A DNA stretch of 64,000 nucleotides from Diaminobutyricimonas aerilata. Lineage in GTDB: Bacteria; Actinomycetota; Actinomycetes; Actinomycetales; Microbacteriaceae. Of the stretch, positions 9,722-17,966 are shown one piece after another. Position numbers and translations under genes: made by a program. The stretch is from assembly GCF_002797715.1 (NCBI RefSeq), contig NZ_PGFF01000001.1:1945304-2009303 (forward strand), given 5' to 3'. Every line of letters starts with the position of its first letter. The stretch's first letter is position 1. The notes below the pieces were generated by a model, which saw nothing but the letters and a program-made list of their open reading frames with translations, ran no database searches and had not been told where the DNA came from.

Positions 9722-10639
9722 TTACCAGCCGCGCTCGGCGAGACGGTGCGGCGCAGGCAGGTCGGAGACGTTGATCCCGACCATCGCCTCACCCAGACCG
9801 CGCGACGCCTCGGCGATCACGGCCGGGTCGTCGTAGAACGTCGTCGCCTTGACGATCGCCGCGGCGCGCTTGGCCGGGTCGCCGGACTTGAAGATGCCCG
9901 AACCGACGAAGACTCCGTCGGCGCCGAGCTGCATCATGAGCGCGGCGTCCGCCGGGGTGGCGACCCCACCAGCGGTGAAGAGCACGACGGGCAGCTTGCC
10001 CGTCTCGGCGATCTCGACGACGAGGTCGTACGGCGCCTGCAGCTCCTTCGCCGCGACGTAGAGCTCGTCGCGCGACTTGGCGGCGAGCGCACGGATCTCG
10101 CTCGAGATGGTGCGGATGTGCTTGGTCGCCTCCGAGACGTCACCGGTGCCGGCTTCGCCCTTCGAACGGATCATCGCGGCGCCCTCGGTGATGCGCCGCA
10201 GCGCCTCGCCGAGGTTGGTGGCGCCGCAGACGAACGGCACGGTGAAGGGCCACTTGTCGATGTGGTTGACGTAGTCGGCGGGCGACAGCACCTCGGACTC
10301 GTCGATGTAGTCCACGCCGAGAGCCTGCAGCACCTGGGCCTCGACGAAATGGCCGATGCGGGCCTTCGCCATGACCGGGATCGAGACGGAGGAGATGATC
10401 TGGTCGATGAGGTCGGGGTCGCTCATGCGGGCCACGCCACCCTGCGAGCGGATGTCGGCGGGAACACGCTCGAGCGCCATGACGGCGACGGCGCCGGCGT
10501 CTTCGGCGATGCGGGCCTGCTCGGCGGTGACGACGTCCATGATCACCCCGCCCTTGAGCATCTCGGCGAGACCGCGCTTGACGCGGCTCGTGCCGAGGGC
10601 GGAGGTGGACTGCTCGGGTGCAGTGGTGCTGTCTGTCAT
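9722..10639 (-). CDS. pdxS: Pyridoxal 5'-phosphate synthase lyase subunit PdxS
   Basis: PdxS condenses ribose 5-phosphate, glyceraldehyde 3-phosphate and PdxT-derived ammonia to PLP. The 305-residue TIM-barrel protein contains [32 protein letters not shown], the catalytic-lysine segment [11 protein letters not shown], and [27 protein letters not shown]. The ATG at 10637-10639 was preferred over an in-frame upstream start because the family begins just before this point and a TAGAGT hexamer lies 8 bases upstream. Length is normal. Confidence 0.97.
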   Translation of the reverse strand: MTDSTTAPEQSTSALGTSRVKRGLAEMLKGGVIMDVVTAEQARIAEDAGAVAVMALERVPADIRSQGGVARMSDPDLIDQIISSVSIPVMAKARIGHFVEAQVLQALGVDYIDESEVLSPADYVNHIDKWPFTVPFVCGATNLGEALRRITEGAAMIRSKGEAGTGDVSEATKHIRTISSEIRALAAKSRDELYVAAKELQAPYDLVVEIAETGKLPVVLFTAGGVATPADAALMMQLGADGVFVGSGIFKSGDPAKRAAAIVKATTFYDDPAVIAEASRGLGEAMVGINVSDLPAPHRLAERGW

Positions 10640-10647
10640 GATGCGCG

Positions 10648-10653
10648 ACTCTA
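10648..10653 (-). promoter_or_regulatory. Candidate -10 element of pdxST (near-leaderless)
   Basis: TAGAGT on the minus strand ends 8 bases before the pdxS ATG. With transcription starting about 7 bases after the -10, the mRNA would begin at or next to the start codon. No confident -35 was found. Confidence 0.35.
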
Positions 10654-10760
10654 CCCCTCCGCGAGGGCACGCTACGCCCCGTGAAGCAGCCGACCGAATC
10701 CGGGCCACCGGCCGCCGATCGGCCCGCGGTGTCGGCGTCGCGCGGTGGCAGAATCGTCAG

Positions 10761-11612
10761 GTGAAGATCCTCTCCATCCAGTCGGCGGTCGCCTACGGCC
10801 ACGTCGGCAACTCGGCCGCCGTCTTCCCGCTGCAGCGCATCGGCGTCGAGGTGCTGCCGGTCTACACCGTCAACTTCTCGAACCACACCGGATACGGCGC
10901 CTGGCGCGGTCCCCTCATCTCGCCCGACGACGTGCGCGACGTGATCACCGGCATCGAGGAGCGCGGCGTGCTCGGGCAGATCGACGTGGTGCTCTCCGGC
11001 TATCAGGGCGGTGAAGGCATCGGCGACGTCATCATCGACGCCGTCGCGCGCGTCAAGGCCGCGAACCCGGATGCCGTGTACGCGTGCGACCCGGTCATGG
11101 GCAACGCGAAGTCCGGATGCTTCGTCGCCCCGGCCATCCCCGTTCTGCTGCGCGAGCGCGTCGTTCCGGTCGCGGACATCATCACGCCGAACCAGTTCGA
11201 ACTGGGCTTCCTCACCGGCACCGAGCCGGACACCATCGAGTCGACGCTCGCCTCCGCCGACGCCGCCCGGGCGATGGGCCCGCGGACAGTACTCATCACG
11301 AGCGTCGAGCGTCCCGACCGCGAGCCCGACACGATCGAGATGATGGTCGTCGACGACAGCGGCGCGTGGATCGTGCAGACCCCGCTGCTGCCGTTCAAGG
11401 CCAACGGGTCCGGCGACGTCGCGGCGGCGCTCTTCACGGCGCACTACCGCGGCACCGGCGATGCGGCCGAGGCCCTCGCACGCACGACGTCGAGCGTGTA
11501 CGACCTGCTGCGCACCACCCACGAGTCGGGGCAGCGCGAGCTGCAGCTCGTGGAGTCGCAGGAGTTCTACGCCCACCCGCGCATGCAGTTCGAGGTGACG
11601 CGGGTCCGCTGA
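10761..11612 (+). CDS. pdxY: Pyridoxal kinase PdxY
   Basis: PdxY phosphorylates pyridoxal to PLP with ATP (salvage route), complementing the divergent de novo pdxST genes. The 283-residue ribokinase-fold protein starts KILSIQSAVAYGHVGNSAAVFPLQ and contains NHTGYG in the substrate loop, YACDPVMGN, TPNQFELGFLTG and the anion-hole/catalytic motif KANGSGDVAAALF, with the catalytic Asp in GDV. The start is GTG at 10761; no Shine-Dalgarno is seen. It is divergent from pdxS with a 121-base gap and convergent with the HIT gene. Confidence 0.94.
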   Translation: MKILSIQSAVAYGHVGNSAAVFPLQRIGVEVLPVYTVNFSNHTGYGAWRGPLISPDDVRDVITGIEERGVLGQIDVVLSGYQGGEGIGDVIIDAVARVKAANPDAVYACDPVMGNAKSGCFVAPAIPVLLRERVVPVADIITPNQFELGFLTGTEPDTIESTLASADAARAMGPRTVLITSVERPDREPDTIEMMVVDDSGAWIVQTPLLPFKANGSGDVAAALFTAHYRGTGDAAEALARTTSSVYDLLRTTHESGQRELQLVESQEFYAHPRMQFEVTRVR

Positions 11613-11624
11613 GCCGCTGAGCCG

Positions 11625-12182
11625 CTAAGCCGGCCAGGCGGCGGCGATCTCGGCGCGCACCTCGCCGAGCAGCCGCGGGATCGCCTTCGTGCCGGCGATG
11701 ATCGGGAAGAAGTTCGCGTCGAGCGCCCAACGCGGAACGATGTGCTGGTGCAGGTGCTCGGCGATGCCGGCACCGGCGATCTTGCCCTGGTTCATGCCGA
11801 TGTTGAACCCGTGGTTGTGCGACACCTCGGTGATCACGCGCATCGCGGTCTGCGTCATCGAACCGATCTCGGCGACCTCCTCCGGCGTCGCGAGGTCGTA
11901 CGTCGCGATGTGCCGGTACGGGCAAATGAGCAGGTGCCCGCTGTTGTACGGGAAGAGGTTGAGCAGCGCGAACACGTGCGTGCCGCGCGCGACGATGAGG
12001 GCCTTCTCGTCGTCGAGGCTCGGCGCGACGCAGAACGGGCATTCGTCCTTCGCCGGCTGCTGCCCGTTCTCGATGTAGGCGATGCGGTGCGGAGTCCACA
12101 ACCGCTGGAACGCATCCGGAACCGCGGCGAACCCGTTGGATCCCTCGGTGTCGTACTCCGAGCCGTCGTAGTCGCGCTCCAT
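11625..12182 (-). CDS. HIT-family nucleotide hydrolase/transferase
   Basis: A 185-residue histidine-triad protein. The catalytic motif HLHQHIVPRW is at about residues 142-151, and the HIT core begins around residue 45 with CPFCVAPSLDDEKALIV. A cysteine pair (CPFC) lies ahead of the core, as in AP4A-phosphorylase-like actinobacterial members. Such enzymes hydrolyse or phosphorolyse dinucleoside polyphosphates or AMP conjugates. The ATG at 12180-12182 is 19 bases after the thrS stop, so it is likely in the thrS transcript. In many actinobacteria pgsA and pimA follow this gene; here the next gene is the convergent pdxY. Confidence 0.92.
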   Translation of the reverse strand: MERDYDGSEYDTEGSNGFAAVPDAFQRLWTPHRIAYIENGQQPAKDECPFCVAPSLDDEKALIVARGTHVFALLNLFPYNSGHLLICPYRHIATYDLATPEEVAEIGSMTQTAMRVITEVSHNHGFNIGMNQGKIAGAGIAEHLHQHIVPRWALDANFFPIIAGTKAIPRLLGEVRAEIAAAWPA

Positions 12183-12201
12183 CAGCGTGCCGCCTCCGTC
12201 A

Positions 12202-14160
12202 TCACACCTGGGCCTTCGTGGCGATCGCGTCGACGATCCGCTCGATGGCGTCGTCCACGGGAACGCCGTTCTCCTGGCTGCCGTCGCGGAACCGGAAGCT
12301 CACCGTGCCCCCTGCACGGTCCTGCTCGCCCGCGATGAGCTGGAACGGCACCTTCTGCAGGGTGTGGTTGCGGATCTTCTTCTGCATGCGGTCGTCGCTC
12401 GCGTCGAGCTCGGCGCGCACCCCGCGCTCCTTGAGCCGCCCGATGATGTCGCCGAGGTACTGCTGGTACTCGGCGGCGATCGGGATGCCCACGACCTGCA
12501 CGGGCGAGAGCCACACCGGGAAGGCGCCGGCGTAGTGCTCGAGCAGGATGGCGAAGAACCGCTCGATCGAGCCGAGCAGCGCCCGGTGGATCATCACGGG
12601 CTGCTGACGCGTGCCGTCGGTTGCGGTGTACTCGAGCTCGAAGAGCTCGGGCTGATTGAAGTCGAGCTGCACCGTGGACAGCTGCCAGGTGCGGCCGATC
12701 GCGTCGCGCGCCTGCACGGAGATCTTGGGGCCGTAGAACGCGGCGCCGCCCGGGTCGGGCACGAGCTCGAGACCGGAGGCCTCGGCGACCTCGCGCAGGG
12801 TCTCCGTCGCGACCTCCCACTGCTCGTCGGAGCCGACCGACTTCTCGGGGTCGCGCGTCGACAGCTCGAGGTAGAAGTCGTCGAGACCGTAGCCGCGGAG
12901 GGTCTCGAGCACGAACTCGAGTTCCGCGGCGAGCTCCTCCTTCACCTGCTCGCCGGTCACGTAGATGTGGGCGTCGTCCTGGGTGAAGCCGCGCACGCGG
13001 GTGAGTCCCGAGAGCACGCCGCTCTTCTCGTAGCGGTACACCGCGCCGAACTCCGACAGGCGCAACGGCAGCTCGCGATAGCTGCGTCCGCGGGCACGGA
13101 AGATCAGGTTGTGCATCGGGCAGTTCATCGGCTTGAGGTAGTAGTCCTGCCCCTGCCGGGTGATGTTGCCGTCCGCATCCGTCTCCTCGTCGAGGTGCAT
13201 CGGCGGGAACATGCCGTCGGCGTACCAGTCGAGGTGCTGGCTGATCTCGTAGAGCCGCGCCTTGGTGATGTGCGGGGTGTTGACGAACTCGTAGTCGCGG
13301 GCGATGAGCCGCTCGCGCATGAAGTCCTCGATCTCCTTGCGCACGATGCCGCCCTTGGGGTGGAACACCGCGAGGCCGGAGCCGATCTCGTCCGGGAAGG
13401 AGAACAGGTCGAGTTCCACGCCGAGCTTGCGGTGGTCGCGCTTGGCGGCCTCCTCGAGGCGCGTCAGGTATTCGCGCAGCTCGTCCTTGGTGGGCCACGC
13501 GGTGCCGTAGATGCGCTGGAGCTGCGGGTTCTTCTCCGACCCGCGCCAGTACGCCGCGGCGGTGCGCATGAGCTTCGCGCCGTTGCCGATCATGCGGGTG
13601 TTCGGCAGGTGCGGACCGCGGCAGAGGTCCTTCCAGACGGTCTCGCCCGTCTTCGGGTCGACGTTGTCGTAGATGGTGAGTTCGCCACCGCCGACCTCGA
13701 CGGATTCGCCGCTGTCGCCCTCGCCCGCGGCGCCCTTGAGTCCGATGAGCTCGAGCTTGTACGGCTCGTCCGCGAGTTCGGCCCGCGCCTGCTCATCCGT
13801 CACCACGCGGCGCATGAAGCGCTGGCCGGCGCGGATGATCCGGTCCATCTCTTTCTCGATGGCCTTGACGTCCTCCGGGGTGAAGGGCGTGGCGACGTCG
13901 AAGTCGTAGTAGAAGCCGTCGGTGATGGGCGGACCGATGCCGAGCTTGGCCTCCGGGTTGATGCGCTGCACGGCTTGCGCCGCGACGTGCGCGGCGGAGT
14001 GCCGGAGGATCGACAGTCCGTCCGGGGAGTCGATCGTCACCGGTTCGACGGTGTCGTCATCGGTGAGAGTCGTCGCCAGGTCGCGCAGTTCCCCGTTGAC
14101 CCGGAGGGCCACGACGGAGCGATCGGTGAACAGGTCGAAACCGGTGCGCGGGGCGTTCAT
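12202..14160 (-). CDS. thrS: Threonyl-tRNA synthetase
   Basis: This class II synthetase charges tRNA-Thr. The 652-residue protein has a short TGS-like N-terminus, the editing domain ([14 protein letters not shown] from about residue 53), the catalytic core with zinc-ligand region [14 protein letters not shown], motif 2 [19 protein letters not shown] and motif 3 [19 protein letters not shown], and an anticodon-binding domain starting [10 protein letters not shown]. Length is normal. No T-box leader is possible because only 65 bases separate it from the upstream gene; a TACAGT hexamer 7 bases before the ATG suggests a leaderless mRNA. Confidence 0.98.
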   Translation of the reverse strand: MNAPRTGFDLFTDRSVVALRVNGELRDLATTLTDDDTVEPVTIDSPDGLSILRHSAAHVAAQAVQRINPEAKLGIGPPITDGFYYDFDVATPFTPEDVKAIEKEMDRIIRAGQRFMRRVVTDEQARAELADEPYKLELIGLKGAAGEGDSGESVEVGGGELTIYDNVDPKTGETVWKDLCRGPHLPNTRMIGNGAKLMRTAAAYWRGSEKNPQLQRIYGTAWPTKDELREYLTRLEEAAKRDHRKLGVELDLFSFPDEIGSGLAVFHPKGGIVRKEIEDFMRERLIARDYEFVNTPHITKARLYEISQHLDWYADGMFPPMHLDEETDADGNITRQGQDYYLKPMNCPMHNLIFRARGRSYRELPLRLSEFGAVYRYEKSGVLSGLTRVRGFTQDDAHIYVTGEQVKEELAAELEFVLETLRGYGLDDFYLELSTRDPEKSVGSDEQWEVATETLREVAEASGLELVPDPGGAAFYGPKISVQARDAIGRTWQLSTVQLDFNQPELFELEYTATDGTRQQPVMIHRALLGSIERFFAILLEHYAGAFPVWLSPVQVVGIPIAAEYQQYLGDIIGRLKERGVRAELDASDDRMQKKIRNHTLQKVPFQLIAGEQDRAGGTVSFRFRDGSQENGVPVDDAIERIVDAIATKAQV

Positions 14161-14167
14161 TCACCCC

Positions 14168-14173
14168 ACTGTA
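14168..14173 (-). promoter_or_regulatory. Candidate -10 element of thrS (leaderless)
   Basis: TACAGT on the minus strand is separated from the thrS ATG by 7 bases, so a transcript starting at the normal distance would have no 5' untranslated region. The intervening GGGGTGA could alternatively be a ribosome-binding site for a longer transcript. Confidence 0.4.
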
Positions 14174-14225
14174 GCGGCGCGACGGTGCCCCTCCTGCCGC
14201 GCGATCCGGCGGTCTCCGGCGTCCG

Positions 14226-14399
14226 CTACTCGGGATTCGTCGCGACGACCGTCTCGGCACGGAAGAAACGGATCTCCCCCGTCTCGAGCGTCTCGACCGC
14301 GACGATGTCCGGCGCGCCCTCGCCCCACGGCGAGGCGACGACCGCGCCGATCACATCGGCCTTGAGCGCGGTGACGAGCTCGCCCGCCGCGAACGTCAT
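14226..14399 (-). CDS. 57-residue protein of unknown function, coupled to the upstream gene
   Basis: A short open frame (57 residues) whose ATG at 14397-14399 overlaps the stop of the preceding gene in an ATGA arrangement. This coupling is the main reason to accept it. The protein has no cysteine, no signal peptide and no membrane helix; it reads as a small mixed-strand domain (segments ELVTALKADVIGAVVAS and VETLETGEIRFFRAETVV). I do not recognise the family. It ends 65 bases before thrS. Confidence 0.6.
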   Translation of the reverse strand: MTFAAGELVTALKADVIGAVVASPWGEGAPDIVAVETLETGEIRFFRAETVVATNPE

Positions 14400-14695
14400 C
14401 GGGTGTGCACCTGACCGCGCTCGTCCACGAAGAGCACGAGTCGCTTCTGCTTGCGGTTGAGCGCCCGGTACACGACGTAGATCAGCCACAGTCCGGCGGT
14501 GATGAGCACGAGGATGAGGTTCCAGAACCAGCCGATGCGCTTGGTCTTCACGAGCACGGCCTGCGTGCCGCTGATCGCCTCGGCGGCCCACCCCTTGCGC
14601 ACGTAGCCGGCGACCGCGGTGTTCAGGATCTCGGCGCGTTGCGCCTCCGAGAGGGTGCCCGGGATGCGGTGGGCCGGCGATGTCGGGTGCGACAT
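14396..14695 (-). CDS. Small membrane protein of unknown function
   Basis: A 99-residue protein. The first half carries a short region (SEAQRAEILNTAVAGYVRKGW) followed by a basic turn and a hydrophobic stretch of about 24 residues (FWNLILVLITAGLWLIYVVY) around residues 56-77; the tail is basic (RALNRKQKR) and then strand-like. This suggests a membrane-anchored or hairpin protein. The start ATG at 14693-14695 has AGGAGG a few bases upstream. It is translationally coupled to the 57-residue gene. Function is unknown. Confidence 0.75.
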   Translation of the reverse strand: MSHPTSPAHRIPGTLSEAQRAEILNTAVAGYVRKGWAAEAISGTQAVLVKTKRIGWFWNLILVLITAGLWLIYVVYRALNRKQKRLVLFVDERGQVHTR

Positions 14696-14845
14696 GGATC
14701 CTCCTTCGTCGCTTCGACGCTAGCGCGCACGGCCCCGCTGGAACCGGTTGTCGGGGATCTTCCGGGGTGACAGAGGCTCACGAGATAATCGGATGCCGTC
14801 CCGGTTCCCGCCCCGAGACGCCCACCCGCCCCGATCGGACGCCCC

Positions 14846-15514
14846 ATGCCCGCAGTGCCCACCAGTGCGCAGACGCTCGGCGACCAGCTCGCCGGGATGA
14901 TCGCCGACGCGGGCCCGGTGCTGTTCTACCTCGTCGTCTGGGGACTCGTGTTCTGCGGCACGGCACTCTTCGTCGGGGTCGTCGTGCCCTTCCTCACCGG
15001 CGATTCGCTGCTGTTCGCCGCGGGCATCGTGGCGGCGACGAACGACGACGTGTCGATCTGGGTGCTCTGCATCGGGGTCGCGATCGCCGCGATCGCCGGC
15101 GACCAGGTCGGCTTCGTGCTCGGCCGGCGGTACGGACGCCCGTACCTGCTGCGTCGCCGCAGCCGCTTCGTGCGGGCCGCGGTCGAGCGCACGGAGCGGC
15201 TGTACGAGCTGTTCGGATGGTGGTCGGTCGTGGTCGGCAGGTACGTGCCGTGGGTGCGGGTCTTCGTCGCCCCCGTCGCGGGCATCGGCGGCATGGCGTA
15301 CTGGCGCTTCGTCACGGCGAACGTCGTGGGCGCGGTGACCTGGGGTGTGCTCATCACCGCGGTCGGCTACTGGGCCGCGACCGTGCCCGCCACGCGCCCC
15401 ATCGCCTACGCCGTCGCCGGCGTCGTGATCGCCGCATCCGTCATCGCCGGCGTGCGCGCGTGGCGCGCCGACCGCCGCGCTCGAGCAACCGAACCCGATC
15501 CCGTCGCGGATTGA
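14846..15514 (+). CDS. DedA-family membrane protein
   Basis: A 222-residue integral membrane protein of the DedA/SNARE-associated superfamily. It shows the pattern FVGVVVPFLTGDSLLFAAGIVAA in the first membrane region, GDQVGFVLGRRYGR in the loop, and the conserved RYVPWVRVFVAPVAGIGGM with its essential arginines, followed by two helices. DedA proteins are linked to lipid (undecaprenyl phosphate or phospholipid) flipping across the membrane. The C-terminal 20 residues are basic and cytoplasmic. It is followed by an 80-base gap before the next gene and is not obviously in an operon. Confidence 0.88.
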   Translation: MPAVPTSAQTLGDQLAGMIADAGPVLFYLVVWGLVFCGTALFVGVVVPFLTGDSLLFAAGIVAATNDDVSIWVLCIGVAIAAIAGDQVGFVLGRRYGRPYLLRRRSRFVRAAVERTERLYELFGWWSVVVGRYVPWVRVFVAPVAGIGGMAYWRFVTANVVGAVTWGVLITAVGYWAATVPATRPIAYAVAGVVIAASVIAGVRAWRADRRARATEPDPVAD

Positions 15515-15593
15515 TCCCGGAACGCGGAACACCCGGCTGACCTGGGTTGTTGTACTCATCGAGGAACGAATCGAGTACTGCCTAGGGAGGCAC

Positions 15594-15851
15594 ATGAAGG
15601 GAGATCGGGTCGAGATCGTCGTCGACGCCGGCGGCACCACCCGCACGTACGAATTGGAGGCGACCCGCGCGGGTCGTCGATTAGATGTGACCCACGGCCG
15701 CGGGCTGGTCGAGGTCACCGAGGTGACGCGCGGAGGGACTCCGACGCGCACCGCGCGGTTCATGGCCAACCGCGTCATCGCCCTGGTCGAGCACCCGGCG
15801 GAGCAGCGCCCGGCCGCGGGCGAGGTCGTGACGCTGCGCAGGAGCGCGTGA
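15594..15851 (+). CDS. 85-residue protein of unknown function
   Basis: A small, probably all-beta cytoplasmic protein (RVEIVVDAGG, TYELEATRAGRRLDVTH, GLVEVTEVTRGGT) without cysteine, signal peptide or membrane helix. The ATG has GGGAGG 6 bases upstream, and its stop overlaps the GTG start of the following kinase gene by 4 bases, so the two are translated together. I do not recognise the family. The alternating hydrophobic pattern resembles a small nucleic-acid or ligand-binding beta barrel, but that is only an impression. Confidence 0.75.
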   Translation: MKGDRVEIVVDAGGTTRTYELEATRAGRRLDVTHGRGLVEVTEVTRGGTPTRTARFMANRVIALVEHPAEQRPAAGEVVTLRRSA

Positions 15852-16384
15852 GCGGCGCGGCCCGTCCGGAGACGGTGATCGTGCTCGTCGGCGCGCCCGC
15901 CGCTGGCAAGACGACGCTGCGCGAGCAGCTCGTCGCGTCGGGTGCGGTGCGCGACGTCGTGAGCCCGGACGATGAGCGCGCGGCGCTCCGCGAGGCGGAC
16001 GTCGCCGCGGGCCGCGCACCGAAGCCGCTGCAGGAGTACTCACTGCTCGCGATGCGCGCGAACGCCGCCGCTGCGGAACGCCTGCTCTCCGCCGGGCGGG
16101 GCTACCTCGCGGACGCCACCCATCTGCGGCGTCGCGACCGCGTGGCACACGTGCGCGCGGCGCGGGAGGCGGGACTGCCCGCCATTGCGGTGCTCATGCC
16201 CGACGTACCGATCGAGGCGCTCCGCGCCCGCAACGCCGCGCGTCCCGAGCTGCGCCGCGTGCCCGAGGACACGCTCGCCCGTCACGCGCATCGTCGCGGG
16301 CTCCTCTCGGCGGCATTGCTCCGCGAGGAGGGCTTCGACGACGTCATCGAGGTGGCGCCGCTGCTCGAGTCGCTCAGCGCCTGA
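15848..16384 (+). CDS. P-loop kinase/ATPase of the AAA_33 (polynucleotide-kinase/zeta-toxin-like) type
   Basis: A 178-residue P-loop protein with Walker A GAPAAGKTTLREQ at about residues 15-27, a DXD-type substrate loop (VSPDDERAAL), the second-strand motif YLADATHLRRRDR and a lid region rich in arginine (RPELRRVPEDTLARHAHRR). This is the layout of T4 polynucleotide kinase-like and zeta-toxin-like ATP-dependent kinases, which phosphorylate nucleic acids or small hydroxyl compounds; the substrate here is unknown. The start is GTG overlapping the stop of the 85-residue gene (GTGA). Confidence 0.8.
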   Translation: MSGAARPETVIVLVGAPAAGKTTLREQLVASGAVRDVVSPDDERAALREADVAAGRAPKPLQEYSLLAMRANAAAAERLLSAGRGYLADATHLRRRDRVAHVRAAREAGLPAIAVLMPDVPIEALRARNAARPELRRVPEDTLARHAHRRGLLSAALLREEGFDDVIEVAPLLESLSA

Positions 16385-16399
16385 GTCCCGCGGCCGGGA

Positions 16400-16624
16400 T
16401 CACTCGGCCGAGTCGACCCATTCCGCCTCGAAGAGGAACCCGTCCTTACCGCGCCAGCGCAGTTCGGTGATGCGGAAGGTGCTGCCGTCCCACACGAACT
16501 CGTCGCCGACCTCGAGCGGATCCGTCGTCTTGAAGGCGCCGGACACCGAGCCGTCGGGGTTGCCGGTCATCTCGAGCCAGTGGTCGTCGCTCTGGGCATC
16601 GAAGTCGACGGGCTGCTTGTCCAT
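16400..16624 (-). CDS. 74-residue acidic protein of unknown function
   Basis: A 74-residue acidic protein rich in Asp, Glu and Trp (DDHWLEMTGNPDGSVSG, EFVWDGSTFRITELRW), predicted to be beta-rich, with no cysteine and no membrane segment. The ATG at 16622-16624 was chosen because upstream sequence in that frame has different composition and runs antisense into tetR. It is convergent with the kinase gene, 15 bases apart. I do not recognise the family; it looks like a real small protein because codon third positions are GC-biased as in neighbours. Confidence 0.6.
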   Translation of the reverse strand: MDKQPVDFDAQSDDHWLEMTGNPDGSVSGAFKTTDPLEVGDEFVWDGSTFRITELRWRGKDGFLFEAEWVDSAE

Positions 16625-16668
16625 GCTCCATGGTCGCACCCTCCGCCGATGACGCCGACCGGACGTGC

Positions 16669-17262
16669 TCAGTCCGCGAGCAGCGCGGGCAGGAGCACGG
16701 AATCCACGAGCTGCGTCACCGTGTCGGGGTCCAGCCCGCGCTGACGCAGCGAGACGGAGCCGAACGCGACGGACGGCACGATGCCCGCGATCAGTCCGAC
16801 GGGCCTCGACGCCGCGATGACACCTCGCTCCTGCCATCGCTCGATGACCGCGACCAGGGCCGCCACCGGCGGTCCGCCGATGACCGCGTGCGCCGCCTCG
16901 TACAGCTCCCGGTCGCGGCCCAGTTCGCTCAGCAGGCTCGCCAGCACCCGGGAGGCACGCTCGTCGGCGCGCGCGTAGTGCATCGCGCACGCGAGGAGGT
17001 CGTCGCGCAGCGATCCGGTGTTCGGCAGCGGCTGTTCGCTCTGCAGCGCCCGCACCGCCGCGACGACGAGCTGCACCTTGCTCGGCCAGCGCCGGTAGAT
17101 GGCCGACTTGCCGCTCCCCGCCGTCCGCGCGACATCCGCGACCGTCATGCCCGCGTAGCCCTCGGTGATGAGCAGGTCCTGGGTGGCGCGGAGGATGCCC
17201 TCCTCCACCCGCCGGTCGCGAGGGCGCCCGGGGGCGCGGACTTCGGCGTCGGCGGTCGTCAT
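16669..17262 (-). CDS. TetR-family transcriptional regulator
   Basis: A 197-residue repressor with an N-terminal helix-turn-helix (ITEGYAGMTVADVARTAGSGKSAIYRRWPSK, residues about 33-63) and a ligand-binding C-terminal domain. The ATG at 17260-17262 is preferred over an upstream in-frame start because the TetR domain begins about 20 residues later and a TACAAT hexamer ends 6 bases before it. It is divergent from the membrane-protein gene at 17369, and an 18-bp perfect palindrome lies between them, the normal arrangement for a TetR that controls itself and its neighbour. Confidence 0.92.
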   Translation of the reverse strand: MTTADAEVRAPGRPRDRRVEEGILRATQDLLITEGYAGMTVADVARTAGSGKSAIYRRWPSKVQLVVAAVRALQSEQPLPNTGSLRDDLLACAMHYARADERASRVLASLLSELGRDRELYEAAHAVIGGPPVAALVAVIERWQERGVIAASRPVGLIAGIVPSVAFGSVSLRQRGLDPDTVTQLVDSVLLPALLAD

Positions 17263-17279
17263 CGCGCCATTGTACATTC

Positions 17280-17297
17280 CGGTACTCCGGAGTACCG
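17280..17297. promoter_or_regulatory. 18-bp perfect palindrome, likely TetR operator
   Basis: The sequence CGGTACTCCGGAGTACCG is its own reverse complement. It sits in the 106-base gap between divergent tetR and the membrane-protein gene, just upstream of the TACAAT (minus strand, about 17269-17274) that is a likely -10 for tetR, so a bound dimer would cover the tetR promoter. TetR regulators usually bind 15- to 20-bp palindromes in exactly this position. Confidence 0.75.
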
Positions 17298-17368
17298 TAA
17301 CGGATTGCGGGACCGGTCGGTCCCGTATCCGTCGGCGGTCACCGCCGCATCCGAGCGAGGAGCTCCTC

Positions 17369-17857
17369 ATGTCGTCCCCTTCCGCCACCGACCGCCCGGC
17401 TCGCGGCGGCGCCGTCCGCACCACGGTCGTCCTTCTCATCGCGGCGGCAGTGGCTGTCGCCGTGAACGCCCTCGTGGCGGCACTCGCCGTCTCGGCAGGT
17501 GCGCCGTCGACCTACGGGCCGCTCACCTTCCCCGCCTTCACCACGTTCACCGTCGCCGGTCTCGCCGCGGGTTGGGCGGGGTGGATCGTCGTGCGACGCC
17601 GCGCCCGTAAGCCGCGGCGCGCACTCGCGGTGCTCGTCCCGCTCGTGGTCGCCGTGTCGTTCGTGCCCGACGTGGCGCTGCTCATCCTGCGGTTCATCCC
17701 CGGCACGACGACGGCGGCCGTGGTCGCCCTCATGGCGATGCACCTCGTCGTCGCGGCGGTCGCGATCCCCGCGTACGCGCTCGCGGCCCCGGTGCGGGCG
17801 AGCGACGCGGCACGCACTGGCGCCTCCGGCGGCAGGGTCAGCGCCGCACGGGCTTGA
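17369..17857 (+). CDS. Four-helix membrane protein (DUF6069-like), probable TetR target
   Basis: A 162-residue protein with four predicted membrane helices (TVVLLIAAAVAVAVNALVAAL, FTTFTVAGLAAGWAGWIVV, ALAVLVPLVVAVSFVPDVALL, VVALMAMHLVVAAVAIPAYAL). The PDVALL and MHLVVA segments resemble actinobacterial DUF6069 proteins, which have no established function. The ATG has GAGGAG 6 bases upstream. Being divergent from tetR across a shared palindrome, it is the likely regulated gene. Confidence 0.75.
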   Translation: MSSPSATDRPARGGAVRTTVVLLIAAAVAVAVNALVAALAVSAGAPSTYGPLTFPAFTTFTVAGLAAGWAGWIVVRRRARKPRRALAVLVPLVVAVSFVPDVALLILRFIPGTTTAAVVALMAMHLVVAAVAIPAYALAAPVRASDAARTGASGGRVSAARA

Positions 17858-17944
17858 CGGCGGGGACAGTCCCTTGCGCGGGGAGGATGTCTGAGGGCGT
17901 GCCCGTCGCATCGGGCGCTGCGGGATCCCACTCCGGAACGAAGA

Positions 17945-17966
17945 AACCCCCGACGAATCGGGGGTT
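17945..17966 (-). terminator. Rho-independent terminator of the tRNA operon
   Basis: On the minus strand, 9-bp arms AACCCCCGA and TCGGGGGTT enclose a TTCG tetraloop and are followed by TCTTCGTT. It lies directly after a duplicated copy of the tRNA-Val 3' end rather than directly after the intact tRNA gene, 94 bases away. Confidence 0.8.

Noticed and set aside
14161-14225. T-box or attenuator in front of thrS
   Set aside because: Only 65 bases separate thrS from the upstream gene and no T-box sequence (TGGNACC) or stem-loop is present.
12187-14460. 757-codon plus-strand frame opposite thrS
   Set aside because: Antisense to thrS and two small genes; composition only, no recognised domain.
16990-17439. 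Longer TetR start upstream of 17262
   Set aside because: It would run through the operator palindrome and promoter; TetR proteins normally begin about 20 residues before the helix-turn-helix.
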